In this document: in pieces, positions 27,901-35,410 of the stretch
How positions within the stretch are numbered: position 1 is the first letter of the stretch
Layout: each line of letters opens with the position of its first letter
Source: Hyphomicrobiales bacterium
GTDB lineage: Bacteria; Pseudomonadota; Alphaproteobacteria; Rhizobiales; MH13
Assembly: GCA_017642935.1 (NCBI GenBank)
Contig: JAEPOK010000002.1
Coordinates: 620,001 to 684,000, forward strand
DNA length: 64,000 nt
Reading direction: 5' to 3'
Notes under the pieces: generated by a model
Told to the model about the DNA's origin: nothing
Databases searched by the model: none
What the model saw: the letters and a program-made list of their open reading frames with translations, nothing else
Translations under genes and position numbers: made by a program

Positions 27901-29379
27901 TTTTCGGTAACTGTGGCGCCGGTCGACCCGGATAACACCGCCCCGATCGTTCAAAGCCCCGTTGGCGACCAGGTGGTCCTTGAAGAAGAGGTCGTCGATT
28001 TCACCTTGCCGCCTGATACGTTTTTTGATGCCGACGGGGATGTGTTGACGCTTTCGGCTACCAGGGCTGACGGATCGCCGCTACCGGATTGGCTGTCCTT
28101 TGATCCGGCAACGGGACGTTTCACCGGAACCCCCGATGATGCCGATGTTGGCGCGTTTGATGTCGCCGTCATCGCGCGCGATCCTTCTGGGGAAACGGCG
28201 CGTGATGTCGCGACCGTCAAGGTGTTGCCAGTCAATGATGCGCCGACACTTGAAACGCCTGTCGCTGACCAATCGGCTACAACAGGCGCGGCGCTGTCGT
28301 TTACTGTTCCGGGAAACACCTTTGCCGATGTTGACGACGCGACGCTCACGCTCAGCGCCACGCTTTTGGGCGGTGGTGCACTGCCGACTTGGCTGTCCTT
28401 CGACCCTCAGACCGGCCGGTTCAGCGGCACGCCTGGAGTCGACGATGCCGGTTCGATCGAGATCGTCCTGACGGCGCGAGATGCCGGCGGCTTGACCGCG
28501 AGTGATCAGTTCACGCTTTCGATTGCCGGCGGCAGTGACGAGACGATTGTCAACGATATCGCCAGCGAGAGCCAGTTCGAGACCGGCACGACGGACAATG
28601 ACGTCTTTGCCTATGCCCGCGCGTCGACAGACTACAATTTCGCCAGGACCGATGATGGGCAAGGCGTTGTGGTTTGGACGGTCGACAGCAATGACGACAC
28701 GTTCGACATTCTTTTCGGGTTTGAGACCCTGCGTTTTGCCGATCGCGATATCTCCGTTGAATCGATCATCAACCCGGGTCCGGATGTCTTCGATGATCCG
28801 CAGATCACGCAATATGTTCGCGGCGAGGGCGATGCCGATCGCTTCATCATCGATGGCGATGAGGCTGATTACGAGTACAGCGCGACGGCAAGCCGGGACG
28901 GCGTGATCGTCTACACCAGCGACCCGGACGATGACGGTTTTGACATCCTTTATGGCTTTGAAGAGATCGTCTTCAACGACGTGACCGTTGATATCAGTGC
29001 GTTGCCGTCAGGTGGAGATGCCATCATTGTGGCCAGCGCCGCGCGCGCCGCCAGCGCGCAAACCGTGGGCCAAACAGTCACCGTCAATGAAGATGTGCTT
29101 GGCCCGGCGGCCAATGACCTCATCCGCGACTTCTCCGATGCCGACGGTGACCAGCTGGACCTTGGTGGCCTGCTGGACGCCAATTTCGGTGAAGCGACGA
29201 AGGACGACTATGTCGTTGCGCGAAGCGATGGCCGGGATACATCGATCCAGGTGGATTCCGATGGCGCGGCGAACGGCGCCAATTTTGAAGAGGTCGCAAC
29301 GCTGGAAGGTGTCACTGGTGGCTCTGTCGCCATCGTCGATGAGACCACGCGCGTCGAGATCGCCATCCAAACGACCTAA
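24991..29379 (+). CDS. Type I-secreted PQQ-type sugar dehydrogenase with Calx-beta and six Ig-like domains
   Basis: 1462 residues, no N-terminal signal peptide. Order: Calx-beta domain at about 10-115 (SYSVREQDGVVSVTFKRTG, SGEDYTADGGIVTM); a soluble glucose/sorbosone dehydrogenase propeller at about 130-570 (RGLLDIAIHPDFDANPYLYAFYT, SHAGGALTFGPDGNLYISTGDG with candidate catalytic His314, QLGLRNPYTMTF); six Ig-like He_PIG/cadherin-like repeats at about 575-1180; and a C-terminal type I secretion target (NDLIRDFSDADGDQLDLGGLL). It should oxidise sugars outside the cell with PQQ and Ca2+; no PQQ genes are in the window. The convergent hlyD-ABC pair next door is its likely exporter. ATG 24991 has another ATG at 25003. 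Confidence 0.88.
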   Translation: MSGSMSGSIFIESASYSVREQDGVVSVTFKRTGDTTNPVNITYDINPLTASSGEDYTADGGIVTMPAGETTLRIDVPIVNDNLSEPTEIFNVSIVSVDSGALLFPRTTNVSILDDENPVVDPDNPPLESAYDVDIVDVVRGLDGPIAIEWIPGAGSQAIVVEKSGRLVVVDTETGTRESTLLDIRDDVNANADRGLLDIAIHPDFDANPYLYAFYTVDPEGAENGVDGQVRDSSGNRFAHVVRYELNMDGATPTIVPDSKIILLGGAGQTFADISGEGRLNYTDPVYADRTASDIDPTTGEFKTDYIKVDSQSHAGGALTFGPDGNLYISTGDGTSFNFADPRSVDVQNINSLSGKILRVDPLTGLGLPDNPFVEPGDDLGANSSKVYQLGLRNPYTMTFTEDGDLFLSETGWFSYEEINSGPAGANFGWPFYEGGDNGELVRTPSYENLPAAQAFYDAVEAGDIILTQPYRAFSRVDSEPGFQFNAIVGSSSVYTGDKYPDEFLNDYFFTDIPQGEIFSIDTNDRTEIKYVTNLDPFGPTNFVQGPDGFIYLVDIGSPEGRIARLEITDPNAPTNEAPVLDQPIDEQTATVGAGFAFDIPAGTFADPDGDELILSAQAEDGGTLPNWLTFNAATGQFSGTPGTADVGSVTIRVTAVDPDGESSSDVFSISVDGPNVRPIVVNALASQTVTAGTALTFAIPEDAFADANGDTLTFAATRSDGQPLPSWLSFDPETRTFAGTPDDGDVSRIAVTVTASDPDGASTTDSFLLEVEAGDVDNTAPIVQTPLADQTVAEEDAFDFTVPADTFFDADGEPLTLSATRSDGSALPDWLSFSSQTGRFTGTPDDPDVGVIAVAVSARDAAGETARDVFNLTVSPVNDAPTLEAPLADQSVNVGGDFSFFVSSSTFADVDDALLTLSASGPNNAPLPSWLSFDPETGTFSGTPSAGDEGVVEVVVTASDLGGLSVSDQFSVTVAPVDPDNTAPIVQSPVGDQVVLEEEVVDFTLPPDTFFDADGDVLTLSATRADGSPLPDWLSFDPATGRFTGTPDDADVGAFDVAVIARDPSGETARDVATVKVLPVNDAPTLETPVADQSATTGAALSFTVPGNTFADVDDATLTLSATLLGGGALPTWLSFDPQTGRFSGTPGVDDAGSIEIVLTARDAGGLTASDQFTLSIAGGSDETIVNDIASESQFETGTTDNDVFAYARASTDYNFARTDDGQGVVVWTVDSNDDTFDILFGFETLRFADRDISVESIINPGPDVFDDPQITQYVRGEGDADRFIIDGDEADYEYSATASRDGVIVYTSDPDDDGFDILYGFEEIVFNDVTVDISALPSGGDAIIVASAARAASAQTVGQTVTVNEDVLGPAANDLIRDFSDADGDQLDLGGLLDANFGEATKDDYVVARSDGRDTSIQVDSDGAANGANFEEVATLEGVTGGSVAIVDETTRVEIAIQTT
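26713..28530 (+). repeat. Six tandem Ig-like (He_PIG) coding repeats, including a 2x two-domain duplication
   Basis: Six units of about 100 codons start near 26713, 27016, 27321, 27624, 27930 and 28233. Each has a P-x-W-L-x-F-x-P-x-T-G-x-F-x-G-T-P core. Units 3 and 5 both start DNTAPIVQ, and units 4 and 6 both start NDAPTLE, so a two-domain block of about 600 bases was duplicated. They are spacer or adhesive domains. Confidence 0.8.
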
Positions 29380-29387
29380 AAGAGCTC

Positions 29388-29420
29388 GGAGCGCTGAGAC
29401 CGATCAGCGCTCCGGTCTTT
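29388..29420 (+). terminator. Hairpin terminator after the giant secreted protein gene
   Basis: A 10-bp perfect stem (GGAGCGCTGA / TCAGCGCTCC) with a 6-base loop starts eight bases after the stop codon and is followed by GGTCTTT. A second palindrome, GCGCTGATCAGCGC at 29490-29503, overlaps the hlyD stop. The poly-T tract is short, so this may be an imperfect terminator serving both convergent genes. Confidence 0.55.
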
Positions 29421-29496
29421 CCAATGTTTCCATGGTGTGTGGTGCTGCCAACCGCGATCACGGACTGGAGTTCGCAATTGGCCAGGTAGGCGCTGA

Positions 29497-30813
29497 TCAG
29501 CGCTCGCGGAGCGCTTCGTTGCGGGCGCGGGTCACAGGGTTGAGCAGATAATCCAGAACCGTCTTGCTGCCGGTGAGGATATCGGCGGTCACGACCATGC
29601 CTGGGATGATCGGCAGAACTTCGGCACCATCGCGCAGCCGGTTGTCTTCCAGTCCGATGATCACGCGATAGAAGGTGTTGCCCTGTTCGTCCTCGAACGT
29701 GTCGGCGCTGATCCGCTCAACCACGCCGGAAAGGTCGCCATAGACAGTGTAATCATAGGCCGTGAGCTTCACCGATGCGTCCTGACCGGCGCTGATAAAA
29801 GCGATGTCCTGCGGACGCACTTCGGCCTCAACAAGCAACTGGTCATCCAAGGGAACGATCTCCACCACGCTTTCGCCGGGGCGGATGACCGCACCAAGCG
29901 TCGTCACCGGCAGGGCGTTGACGATGCCGCGCACCGGCGCGCGCATGCGCGTGCGCTCCACGCGTTCGAGCGCTGAGCGCAGGGACTGATCGATCACCGC
30001 CAGATCGGCGATGACCGCCGTCAGCTCCTGGCGGGCTTCGGCACGGAACTGGATGTCGATATTGGCAAGTTGCCGCCGGCTTTCCTCGATCGCGGCCTCC
30101 GTCCGTGGCACCCCGGCGCGCAGCACGGCCATGGCACGCTGTTCATTGGCGGCCGCCCGCTCGCGTCGCAAGAACTCGACCTCTCCGATCGCACCTCGAT
30201 CATAGAGACGCCGGTTAAGCTCCAATTCGCGCTCCAAAAACCCGATCGATGCTTCGGTTTCCTCAATTTGCAACAGCAGCTCATCGCGCTCGAAGGTGCG
30301 TTGTTGCAGCTGTTCGCTGACGACGCCGATTTGCTGCGCCAGCGCCAGCTGGCGGGCCTCATAGAGCTGGAGTTCGCCTTCAACGATGTCCGGTGCGCTA
30401 TCGGCTGGAAAGACCGGTTGTTGACCACGCGCCTCAGCCAGCAGGCGGATCTGTTGCATAGCAAGCGCCTGTTGGCGTTCCTGCAATTCACCAAGGGTGG
30501 AACGCGCGTCGGTATCGTCGATCACCAACAAGACATCGCCAGCCTCGACGACATCACCCTCGGCCACCGCAATGTCACGCACGATGCCCGCTTCGAAGGG
30601 CTGGACCAATTGCATCTGGCTGGTCGGCATGACCTGACCCATGCCCGTGGTCACTTCTTCCAGCTCCGCAGTTGCCGCCCAGGCCAGAAATGCACCGATT
30701 AGCAAGACCACCACGCCAATCAGCGGCGCCAAGCTGGTCTGGCGCCGTGCGTCCAGAGCGCCGCGGATATCGTTGGCAAAGGCCTCATCGAGCGCAGGGC
30801 TGTGAAAGGTCAT
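29497..30813 (-). CDS. HlyD-family type I secretion membrane fusion protein
   Basis: 438 residues. A single N-terminal membrane helix (LAPLIGVVVLLIGAFLAWAATAE) follows a short cytoplasmic tail; then a barrel/lipoyl part (QPFEAGIVRDIAVAEGDVVEAGDVLLVID), long coiled-coil hairpin (residues about 110-290) and the C-terminal MRAPVRGIVNALPVTTLGAVIRPGESVVEIVP with the conserved PG-M-V end (IIPGMVVTADILTG). It links the ABC exporter to a TolC-like outer-membrane channel, which is not in this window. ATGA overlap with the ABC gene upstream shows co-translation. It converges with the giant type I substrate gene. Confidence 0.92.
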   Translation of the reverse strand: MTFHSPALDEAFANDIRGALDARRQTSLAPLIGVVVLLIGAFLAWAATAELEEVTTGMGQVMPTSQMQLVQPFEAGIVRDIAVAEGDVVEAGDVLLVIDDTDARSTLGELQERQQALAMQQIRLLAEARGQQPVFPADSAPDIVEGELQLYEARQLALAQQIGVVSEQLQQRTFERDELLLQIEETEASIGFLERELELNRRLYDRGAIGEVEFLRRERAAANEQRAMAVLRAGVPRTEAAIEESRRQLANIDIQFRAEARQELTAVIADLAVIDQSLRSALERVERTRMRAPVRGIVNALPVTTLGAVIRPGESVVEIVPLDDQLLVEAEVRPQDIAFISAGQDASVKLTAYDYTVYGDLSGVVERISADTFEDEQGNTFYRVIIGLEDNRLRDGAEVLPIIPGMVVTADILTGSKTVLDYLLNPVTRARNEALRER

Positions 30814-33104
30814 GACGCGATTGCCTGCTGTTCGAGTACTTTGAGAACCTCATCGCGCGGGCCAAAGGCCGCCAATTGACCGCGTTCCAGCACCAACAGC
30901 TTGGAGACAGCCTTCAAGGTGGAATTGCGATGCGTGGCCATCAGCAGGGTCACACCGTCGTCCTTGCTCAGCCTTTCCAGCGACGTCAGCAGATGGCGTT
31001 CTGCGGACAGGTCGAGCGCGGCGGTCGGTTCATCGAGAAAAAGGAGCTTGGGCCGGCGGATCAGGGCCTGCGCCAAGGCGATCGACTGGCGTTGTCCGCC
31101 TGACAGATTGCGCCCGCGTTCCGCGATCGGCATGGAAAGGCCCAGCGGATGAGTGCGCGCCAGTTCCGACAGGCCAGCAAGCTCAATTGCTCGGTCGATA
31201 TCATCGGTTGTGGCCATCGACGCGCCGAGCGTGATGTTCTCACGCAGCGTGCCTGACAGAAGCTCCGGTTCTTGGCAGACATAGCCGACAAAGCCGCGCA
31301 GCTCGGTGGGCGGGATCTGTTTGAGGTCCACCTGATCGATCAGGATACGGCCCTGGCTCGGCTGGGACAGGCCACACAGCAATCGGCCAAGCGTGCTTTT
31401 GCCCGACCCAATCCGCCCGATGATCCCCAGCCGATCGCCGGGTTCCAGTTGGAAGGTAACGTCGCTGAGGGCTGGCGGCAGGTCCGGTTTGTACTGGAAG
31501 GAGAGGCCCTCGATCGTCAGCGTTGGCGCCTTCAAGGGACGTGTGGCTTCCGCGCTTGTCCATTCCGATGGCAAGGCCATGATCTGATCCACGGCCTTGA
31601 ACGAAAAGCGGGCGTTCTGCACCCTTTGCAGCGTTCCGGCGACGGAGGCCAAAGGTGCCAGGACCCGCCCCGACAGAATATTGGCGGCGATCAATGCGCC
31701 GACGCTGATCTGCGCATCGAGCACCAGAAACACGCCCCAGACGATGATGATCACCGAGACGATCTGGCTAACGGTTTGAAGCACAGTGGTTGTCAACATC
31801 GACCAGAACCGCGCGGCGGTGGCCGAGCGGCTGGATTCGGCCACCGAGTGATCGAACCGTTGGCGCAGCGGTGAACCACCGCCCAGCGCCTTCACCCTAT
31901 CGAGCGACAACAGTGTTTCGACCAAGATGCCGTGGCGTTTCGAGGCGTCAGACTGCGCCCGCCGCATGGCGCGCGCCATCGGCCATTGGCTGACATAGGT
32001 GAATGTAAGCACCAGCACCGCCGCAGCCGCCGGCACCGCCGCCAACGGGCCGACGATCCAATAGAGCGCGGCCAGGAAGATGAAGATGAACAGCGCGTCT
32101 GTCAGCGCCACCACGGTCGAGCTTGTCAGCACGTCGCGGACATTGTCGAAATCACGAATATGGCTCGCCAACACGCCTGTGGCGTTGGGCCGTGCGTCGG
32201 AGCGTACTTCAAGCAAGCGGTCGAACATGCGCCCGGAAACGGTCATGTCGATCCGCCGCCCGGTTTCATCAACCACGCGGGCACGCACCAGTTTCAGCAA
32301 GAAATCGAAGACGATCGCGATCCCGATGCCTGCCGCCAACGCCCAAAGGGTTGGGATGGTGAGGTTCGGGATGACCCGGTCGTAGACGTTCATGACGAAC
32401 AAAGGGGCCGCCAAGGCAAGAAGATTGACCAGGAACCCTGCGACGATCACCTGGGTGTAGCTGACGCCAAACCGGCTCGCCGCCGACCAGAACCAGTGCT
32501 GGCGCCGGTCCGGTTGCAGATCAGAGGCCTCATCCAGATCGTTCTGGCGGGCCAGATAGATCACGGTGGGGTTTGAGGCTTCGCTGAGCGCGCGCAGGCT
32601 CTGACGGTGCTCGACCGGTTGGCCCTGTACAAAGGCAAGGGTGTGCACGACGTCGTTCTTGGCGTCGTATTTTGTCACGACATAAGCATCGCCTTGCGAT
32701 GTGAAGGCAACAAATGGCGGGGCTAGAGGCGAGGCTTGCGCGAGTGGCGTTTCGACGAGTTTGGCCGCCAGGCCAAGTTTTTCAGCGGCCTCGTCGAGAC
32801 GGGAAAGCGGCAACTCGCCCGCGACCATCGGCAGCGTGTGTGCAAACCGGTCGCGCGTGGACGCCGTGCCCAACATTCGCGCCACCTGTTGTAGCGCATC
32901 CGCCAGCCCGAAAACTGCAGGTCCCGTTGGAGCCTCACGTTCGGACCCCAACGCGGCAGTTAACGGATTGGGGCAAGGTTCGTTCTGCGGTCTGGGGGCA
33001 AAGCCGTTTTGGCCTTGGATTTTGGTGCCAATGCCAGACGAGCTGGCGGGGTTGTCGTCCGGCTGGTCGTCCGAATGTGGCTGCAGATCAGAGGTTTTGA
33101 GCAC
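30810..33104 (-). CDS. Type I secretion ABC transporter (permease-ATPase)
   Basis: 764 residues. A low-complexity N-terminus (about 1-55) is followed by a C39-peptidase-like domain (55-190) that lacks the catalytic Cys: typical of exporters of RTX-type proteins, where it only binds substrate. Membrane domain about 215-490 (VSYTQVIVAGFLVNLLALAAPLFVMNVYDRVIPN). ATPase domain: Walker A GRIGSGKST, signature LSGGQRQ, Walker B LLFLDEPTAALD, H-loop MATHRN. It belongs to the LapB/RtxB group. Its substrate is most likely the 1462-residue protein encoded face to face with this operon. The 260 bases upstream (33105-33364) contain no gene and hold its promoter and the edge of the mobile island. Confidence 0.92.
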   Translation of the reverse strand: MLKTSDLQPHSDDQPDDNPASSSGIGTKIQGQNGFAPRPQNEPCPNPLTAALGSEREAPTGPAVFGLADALQQVARMLGTASTRDRFAHTLPMVAGELPLSRLDEAAEKLGLAAKLVETPLAQASPLAPPFVAFTSQGDAYVVTKYDAKNDVVHTLAFVQGQPVEHRQSLRALSEASNPTVIYLARQNDLDEASDLQPDRRQHWFWSAASRFGVSYTQVIVAGFLVNLLALAAPLFVMNVYDRVIPNLTIPTLWALAAGIGIAIVFDFLLKLVRARVVDETGRRIDMTVSGRMFDRLLEVRSDARPNATGVLASHIRDFDNVRDVLTSSTVVALTDALFIFIFLAALYWIVGPLAAVPAAAAVLVLTFTYVSQWPMARAMRRAQSDASKRHGILVETLLSLDRVKALGGGSPLRQRFDHSVAESSRSATAARFWSMLTTTVLQTVSQIVSVIIIVWGVFLVLDAQISVGALIAANILSGRVLAPLASVAGTLQRVQNARFSFKAVDQIMALPSEWTSAEATRPLKAPTLTIEGLSFQYKPDLPPALSDVTFQLEPGDRLGIIGRIGSGKSTLGRLLCGLSQPSQGRILIDQVDLKQIPPTELRGFVGYVCQEPELLSGTLRENITLGASMATTDDIDRAIELAGLSELARTHPLGLSMPIAERGRNLSGGQRQSIALAQALIRRPKLLFLDEPTAALDLSAERHLLTSLERLSKDDGVTLLMATHRNSTLKAVSKLLVLERGQLAAFGPRDEVLKVLEQQAIAS

Positions 33105-33280
33105 TATGGTTTGCGCCGCCCGCGTGTCGTGAAACGAAGATTGTCACTGCACACAGATCATAGAGCCAAGCGGCACCTGCTGGGCGAAGTTCCGCACGAC
33201 ATGGTTACGGGCTAGGGTAAATTGAGAGCGTTGGATCGCATCCGCGTCCAGCCGTCGGTTGCCGAGCGTCCTAAATCGCG

Positions 33281-33312
33281 ATGGCTGAGAGGGATGTGAC
33301 GACTTCGAACCC
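33281..33312. other. Possible left attachment-site remnant
   Basis: ATGGCTGAGAG followed by TTCGAACCC resembles, with one mismatch and a few extra bases between, the tRNA-Ser 3' end at the right boundary (ATGGCGGAGAG, then TTCGAACCC). It lies just where the left island edge is expected. The match is short and could be chance. Confidence 0.25.
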
Positions 33313-33364
33313 GATAAGGTTGCAGTCACCTGATGCTCGTTCCGCCAGTCGGAGGTAATTGGCT

Positions 33365-33529
33365 ATGGCGGACCTCCGAGGAGAGAGTCCGAACCTTGCT
33401 GACCTTGATGTTTTCAAAGAACTGGAACGATGGGAAGCAATTTTACAAACCATGCCAGAATTATATGGGGATGATGCAGAGGACTGCGATGAGGATATCG
33501 CGCCCCCCGATCTGACGCCTGATCTTTAG
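33365..33529 (+). CDS. Small acidic protein of 54 residues, unknown
   Basis: The frame starts MADLRGESPNLADLDVF and ends IAPPDLTPDL. It has a full-strength GGAGGT ribosome site eight bases before the ATG and a hairpin terminator 24 bases after its stop, the best sign that it is a real gene. It is strongly acidic, with a DDAEDCDED cluster and one central WEAILQTMPELYG helix. No family is recognised. It is either the last chromosomal or the first island gene. An antitoxin-, anti-restriction- or regulator-like role would fit the size and charge, but nothing in the sequence shows it. Confidence 0.6.
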   Translation: MADLRGESPNLADLDVFKELERWEAILQTMPELYGDDAEDCDEDIAPPDLTPDL

Positions 33530-33552
33530 CGTTTCACCTGTCCATTCTTTGC

Positions 33553-33587
33553 CGCGCTTTCACCCAATCCGGTGAGCGCGCCTTTTT
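33553..33587 (+). terminator. Rho-independent terminator after the small acidic gene
   Basis: CGCGCT(TT)CACC pairs with GGTGAGCGCG across a 6-base loop, with a two-base bulge, and is followed by CCTTTTT. It would stop transcription before the mob region. Confidence 0.7.
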
Positions 33588-33617
33588 AGTTTTCAACATC
33601 TTCAATTTTACCCCAAA

Positions 33618-33640
33618 GCGGATCGCAATACGCGGTCCGC
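33618..33640 (+). other. Candidate origin of transfer (oriT) inverted repeat
   Basis: GCGGATCGC and GCGGTCCGC form a nine-base inverted repeat with a single mismatch around AATAC, 13 bases before the mobC start. Relaxase nick regions in mobilizable elements usually lie just before mobC/mobA and carry such a repeat. The nick site itself cannot be fixed by eye. Confidence 0.45.
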
Positions 33641-33652
33641 ACTCCTCGACCT

Positions 33653-34033
33653 ATGCCGCAATCAAACCGCCCAACAACCAAGCCGTTTTCGGTTCGCTTC
33701 ACCGAAGCCGAGCGCGCGGCGATTGAGCAGGCGGCAGGCCATAAATCTCTGAGCGCATTCGTGCGCGAGTGCGCGTTGGAACGTGCCGGACAGAAATCCC
33801 GTAAAAGCCGCGCAACCTATGCGCCGAGCGAAACCAGAACAGAGCTTGCAAGAATTCTTGCGCTTCTTGGTCAATCCGGCGCAGCGCAAGCCCTCTCTGA
33901 ATTGCAGGCGCTTGCAAGGCATGGCGCACTTCCCCTCTCACCAGAAACGGAGCAGCAAATCGCTCTTGCGTGCGATGACATTCGTACAATCAAAAATATC
34001 CTACTCGCGGCGCTTGGCCTGAAGAAAGGCTGA
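33653..34033 (+). CDS. mobC: MobC-like relaxosome protein (ribbon-helix-helix)
   Basis: 126 basic residues. The N-terminal segment KPFSVRFTEAERAAIEQAAGHKSLSAFVRECAL is a ribbon-helix-helix, the fold used by MobC-type accessory proteins to bind oriT and open the strands for the relaxase. A central SETRTELARILALLGQSG helix follows, and the C-terminal part (ACDDIRTIKNILLAALGLKKG) is the usual MobC tail. Its stop is four bases before the relaxase start, so the two are one operon. It may also repress its own promoter. Confidence 0.75.
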   Translation: MPQSNRPTTKPFSVRFTEAERAAIEQAAGHKSLSAFVRECALERAGQKSRKSRATYAPSETRTELARILALLGQSGAAQALSELQALARHGALPLSPETEQQIALACDDIRTIKNILLAALGLKKG

Positions 34034-34037
34034 GCCT

Positions 34038-35315
34038 GTGATTATTGTCGGATCAGAACGCGGCAGTGCAAAGGAGCTTGCCACGCACCTTTTGAATGAC
34101 CGAGATGGGAACGAGCACATTTCAGTTCATGAGTTGCGCGGCTTTCTATCAGATGACCTCGAAGGTGCGTTCGAAGAGTCGTATGCAATCTCGCGCGGAA
34201 CAAAATGCAGAAAGCACCTGTTCTCCGTGTCGTTGAACCCGCCATCGCATGAAGAGGTGGACATACAAGGCTTTGAAGACGCCATAGAGCGCGTTGAGCA
34301 GGTCAACGGTCTGACGGGACAACCGCGCGCTATCGTGTTTCATGAGAAAGATGGACGCCGTCATGCGCATGCGGTTTGGTCCCGTATTGACGCCGAAACA
34401 ATGACAGCCAAGAACCTGTCCCACTACAAGCTCAAGCTACAGAGCGTCAGTCGTGAGCTATACCATGAACATGAGTGGCGCATGCCGGACGGTCTCGCCC
34501 GCAAAGGTGCAGGTGACCCGCGCAGTTTCAGCTTAGCTGAGTACCAGCAGGCAAAACGCATGGAAATCGACCCGCGCGATTTGAAGGGTGCTATTCAAGA
34601 TGCCTATGCGACCAGCGACAGCGCCGCTGCCTTTGCGCATGCATTGTCAGAGCGCGGTTATATGCTTGCCAAGGGTGACAGGCGTGGTCATGTCGCCGTC
34701 ACGCCCGAAGGCGAGGTGCTGAGCATCTCTCGTTACGTTGGCAAGAAGGCAAAGGATGTTCGTGCCAAGCTGGGCGAGCCGGATGAAACACTACCGGGCG
34801 TGGATGAAGCCAAGCGGGATATGGCCAAGGATATGCGCAAGGCCTTTATCCGGCATGCCAAGGAATCCAAATTGCAACGCGATGATGCGATGGATGCACT
34901 TCGCGAGCGCCAGAATGCGATGATCGCGCAACAACAGGCCGACAGAAAAGCGCTTGATGAGCAGCACCGCACGCGATGGATGACAGAAACCAAAGCCCGC
35001 TCAGAGCGCCTGAATTCAGGCCTCAGAGGGCTTTGGCAATGGGTGACAGGCCAGCGCTCAAAAATCCAACAACAGAACCAGATGGAGGGCCTAAAGGCGC
35101 AAGAGCGGGACAGGCAGGAGACCGATAGGATTGTTGCCAAACAACTTGCCGAGCGCCGCGAATTGGAAGCAAGACGTCAGCTTGCGCGTGAGACACACAA
35201 CAAAACACTCAAAGACTTGCGGGACGACCAGAAACGCGCCCGAGAACAATTCAGGGCACGACAAGGTCATCAGGGACGCTCGCCACCACGAGATGTCCCC
35301 GAACTTGATCGTTAG
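34038..35315 (+). CDS. Relaxase/mobilization nuclease
   Basis: 425 residues from a GTG codon with AAAGG upstream. The three-histidine metal motif is at about residues 101-118 (FHEKDGRRHAHAVWSRID: His102, His109, His111). The start GSERGSAKELATHLLN and HELRGFLSDDLEGAFEE, then LSHYKLKLQSVSRELYHEH and the late RGYMLAKGDRRGHVAVTPEGEVLSISRYVGKKAKDV, match a relaxase group common on alphaproteobacterial plasmids and islands. The last 140 residues are a highly charged coiled coil. The protein would nick oriT and lead the strand out. The first 48 residues lack any tyrosine, so the attacking residue is not where MOBP/MOBQ relaxases have it. Confidence 0.82.
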   Translation: MIIVGSERGSAKELATHLLNDRDGNEHISVHELRGFLSDDLEGAFEESYAISRGTKCRKHLFSVSLNPPSHEEVDIQGFEDAIERVEQVNGLTGQPRAIVFHEKDGRRHAHAVWSRIDAETMTAKNLSHYKLKLQSVSRELYHEHEWRMPDGLARKGAGDPRSFSLAEYQQAKRMEIDPRDLKGAIQDAYATSDSAAAFAHALSERGYMLAKGDRRGHVAVTPEGEVLSISRYVGKKAKDVRAKLGEPDETLPGVDEAKRDMAKDMRKAFIRHAKESKLQRDDAMDALRERQNAMIAQQQADRKALDEQHRTRWMTETKARSERLNSGLRGLWQWVTGQRSKIQQQNQMEGLKAQERDRQETDRIVAKQLAERRELEARRQLARETHNKTLKDLRDDQKRAREQFRARQGHQGRSPPRDVPELDR

Positions 35316-35410
35316 TGGGGAACGAAGTGGAAGCGATTTCAAATTCTATGTTGTAGCTCTGCATACAATTCATTGCAGTTTGCGAGCGGTGTTAGGTATA
35401 TTGACTGCTC

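Noticed and set aside
26713-28530. Repeats considered as a CRISPR-like array
   Set aside because: The units are about 300 bases, in frame and encode Ig-like domains. No CRISPR array was seen anywhere in the window.
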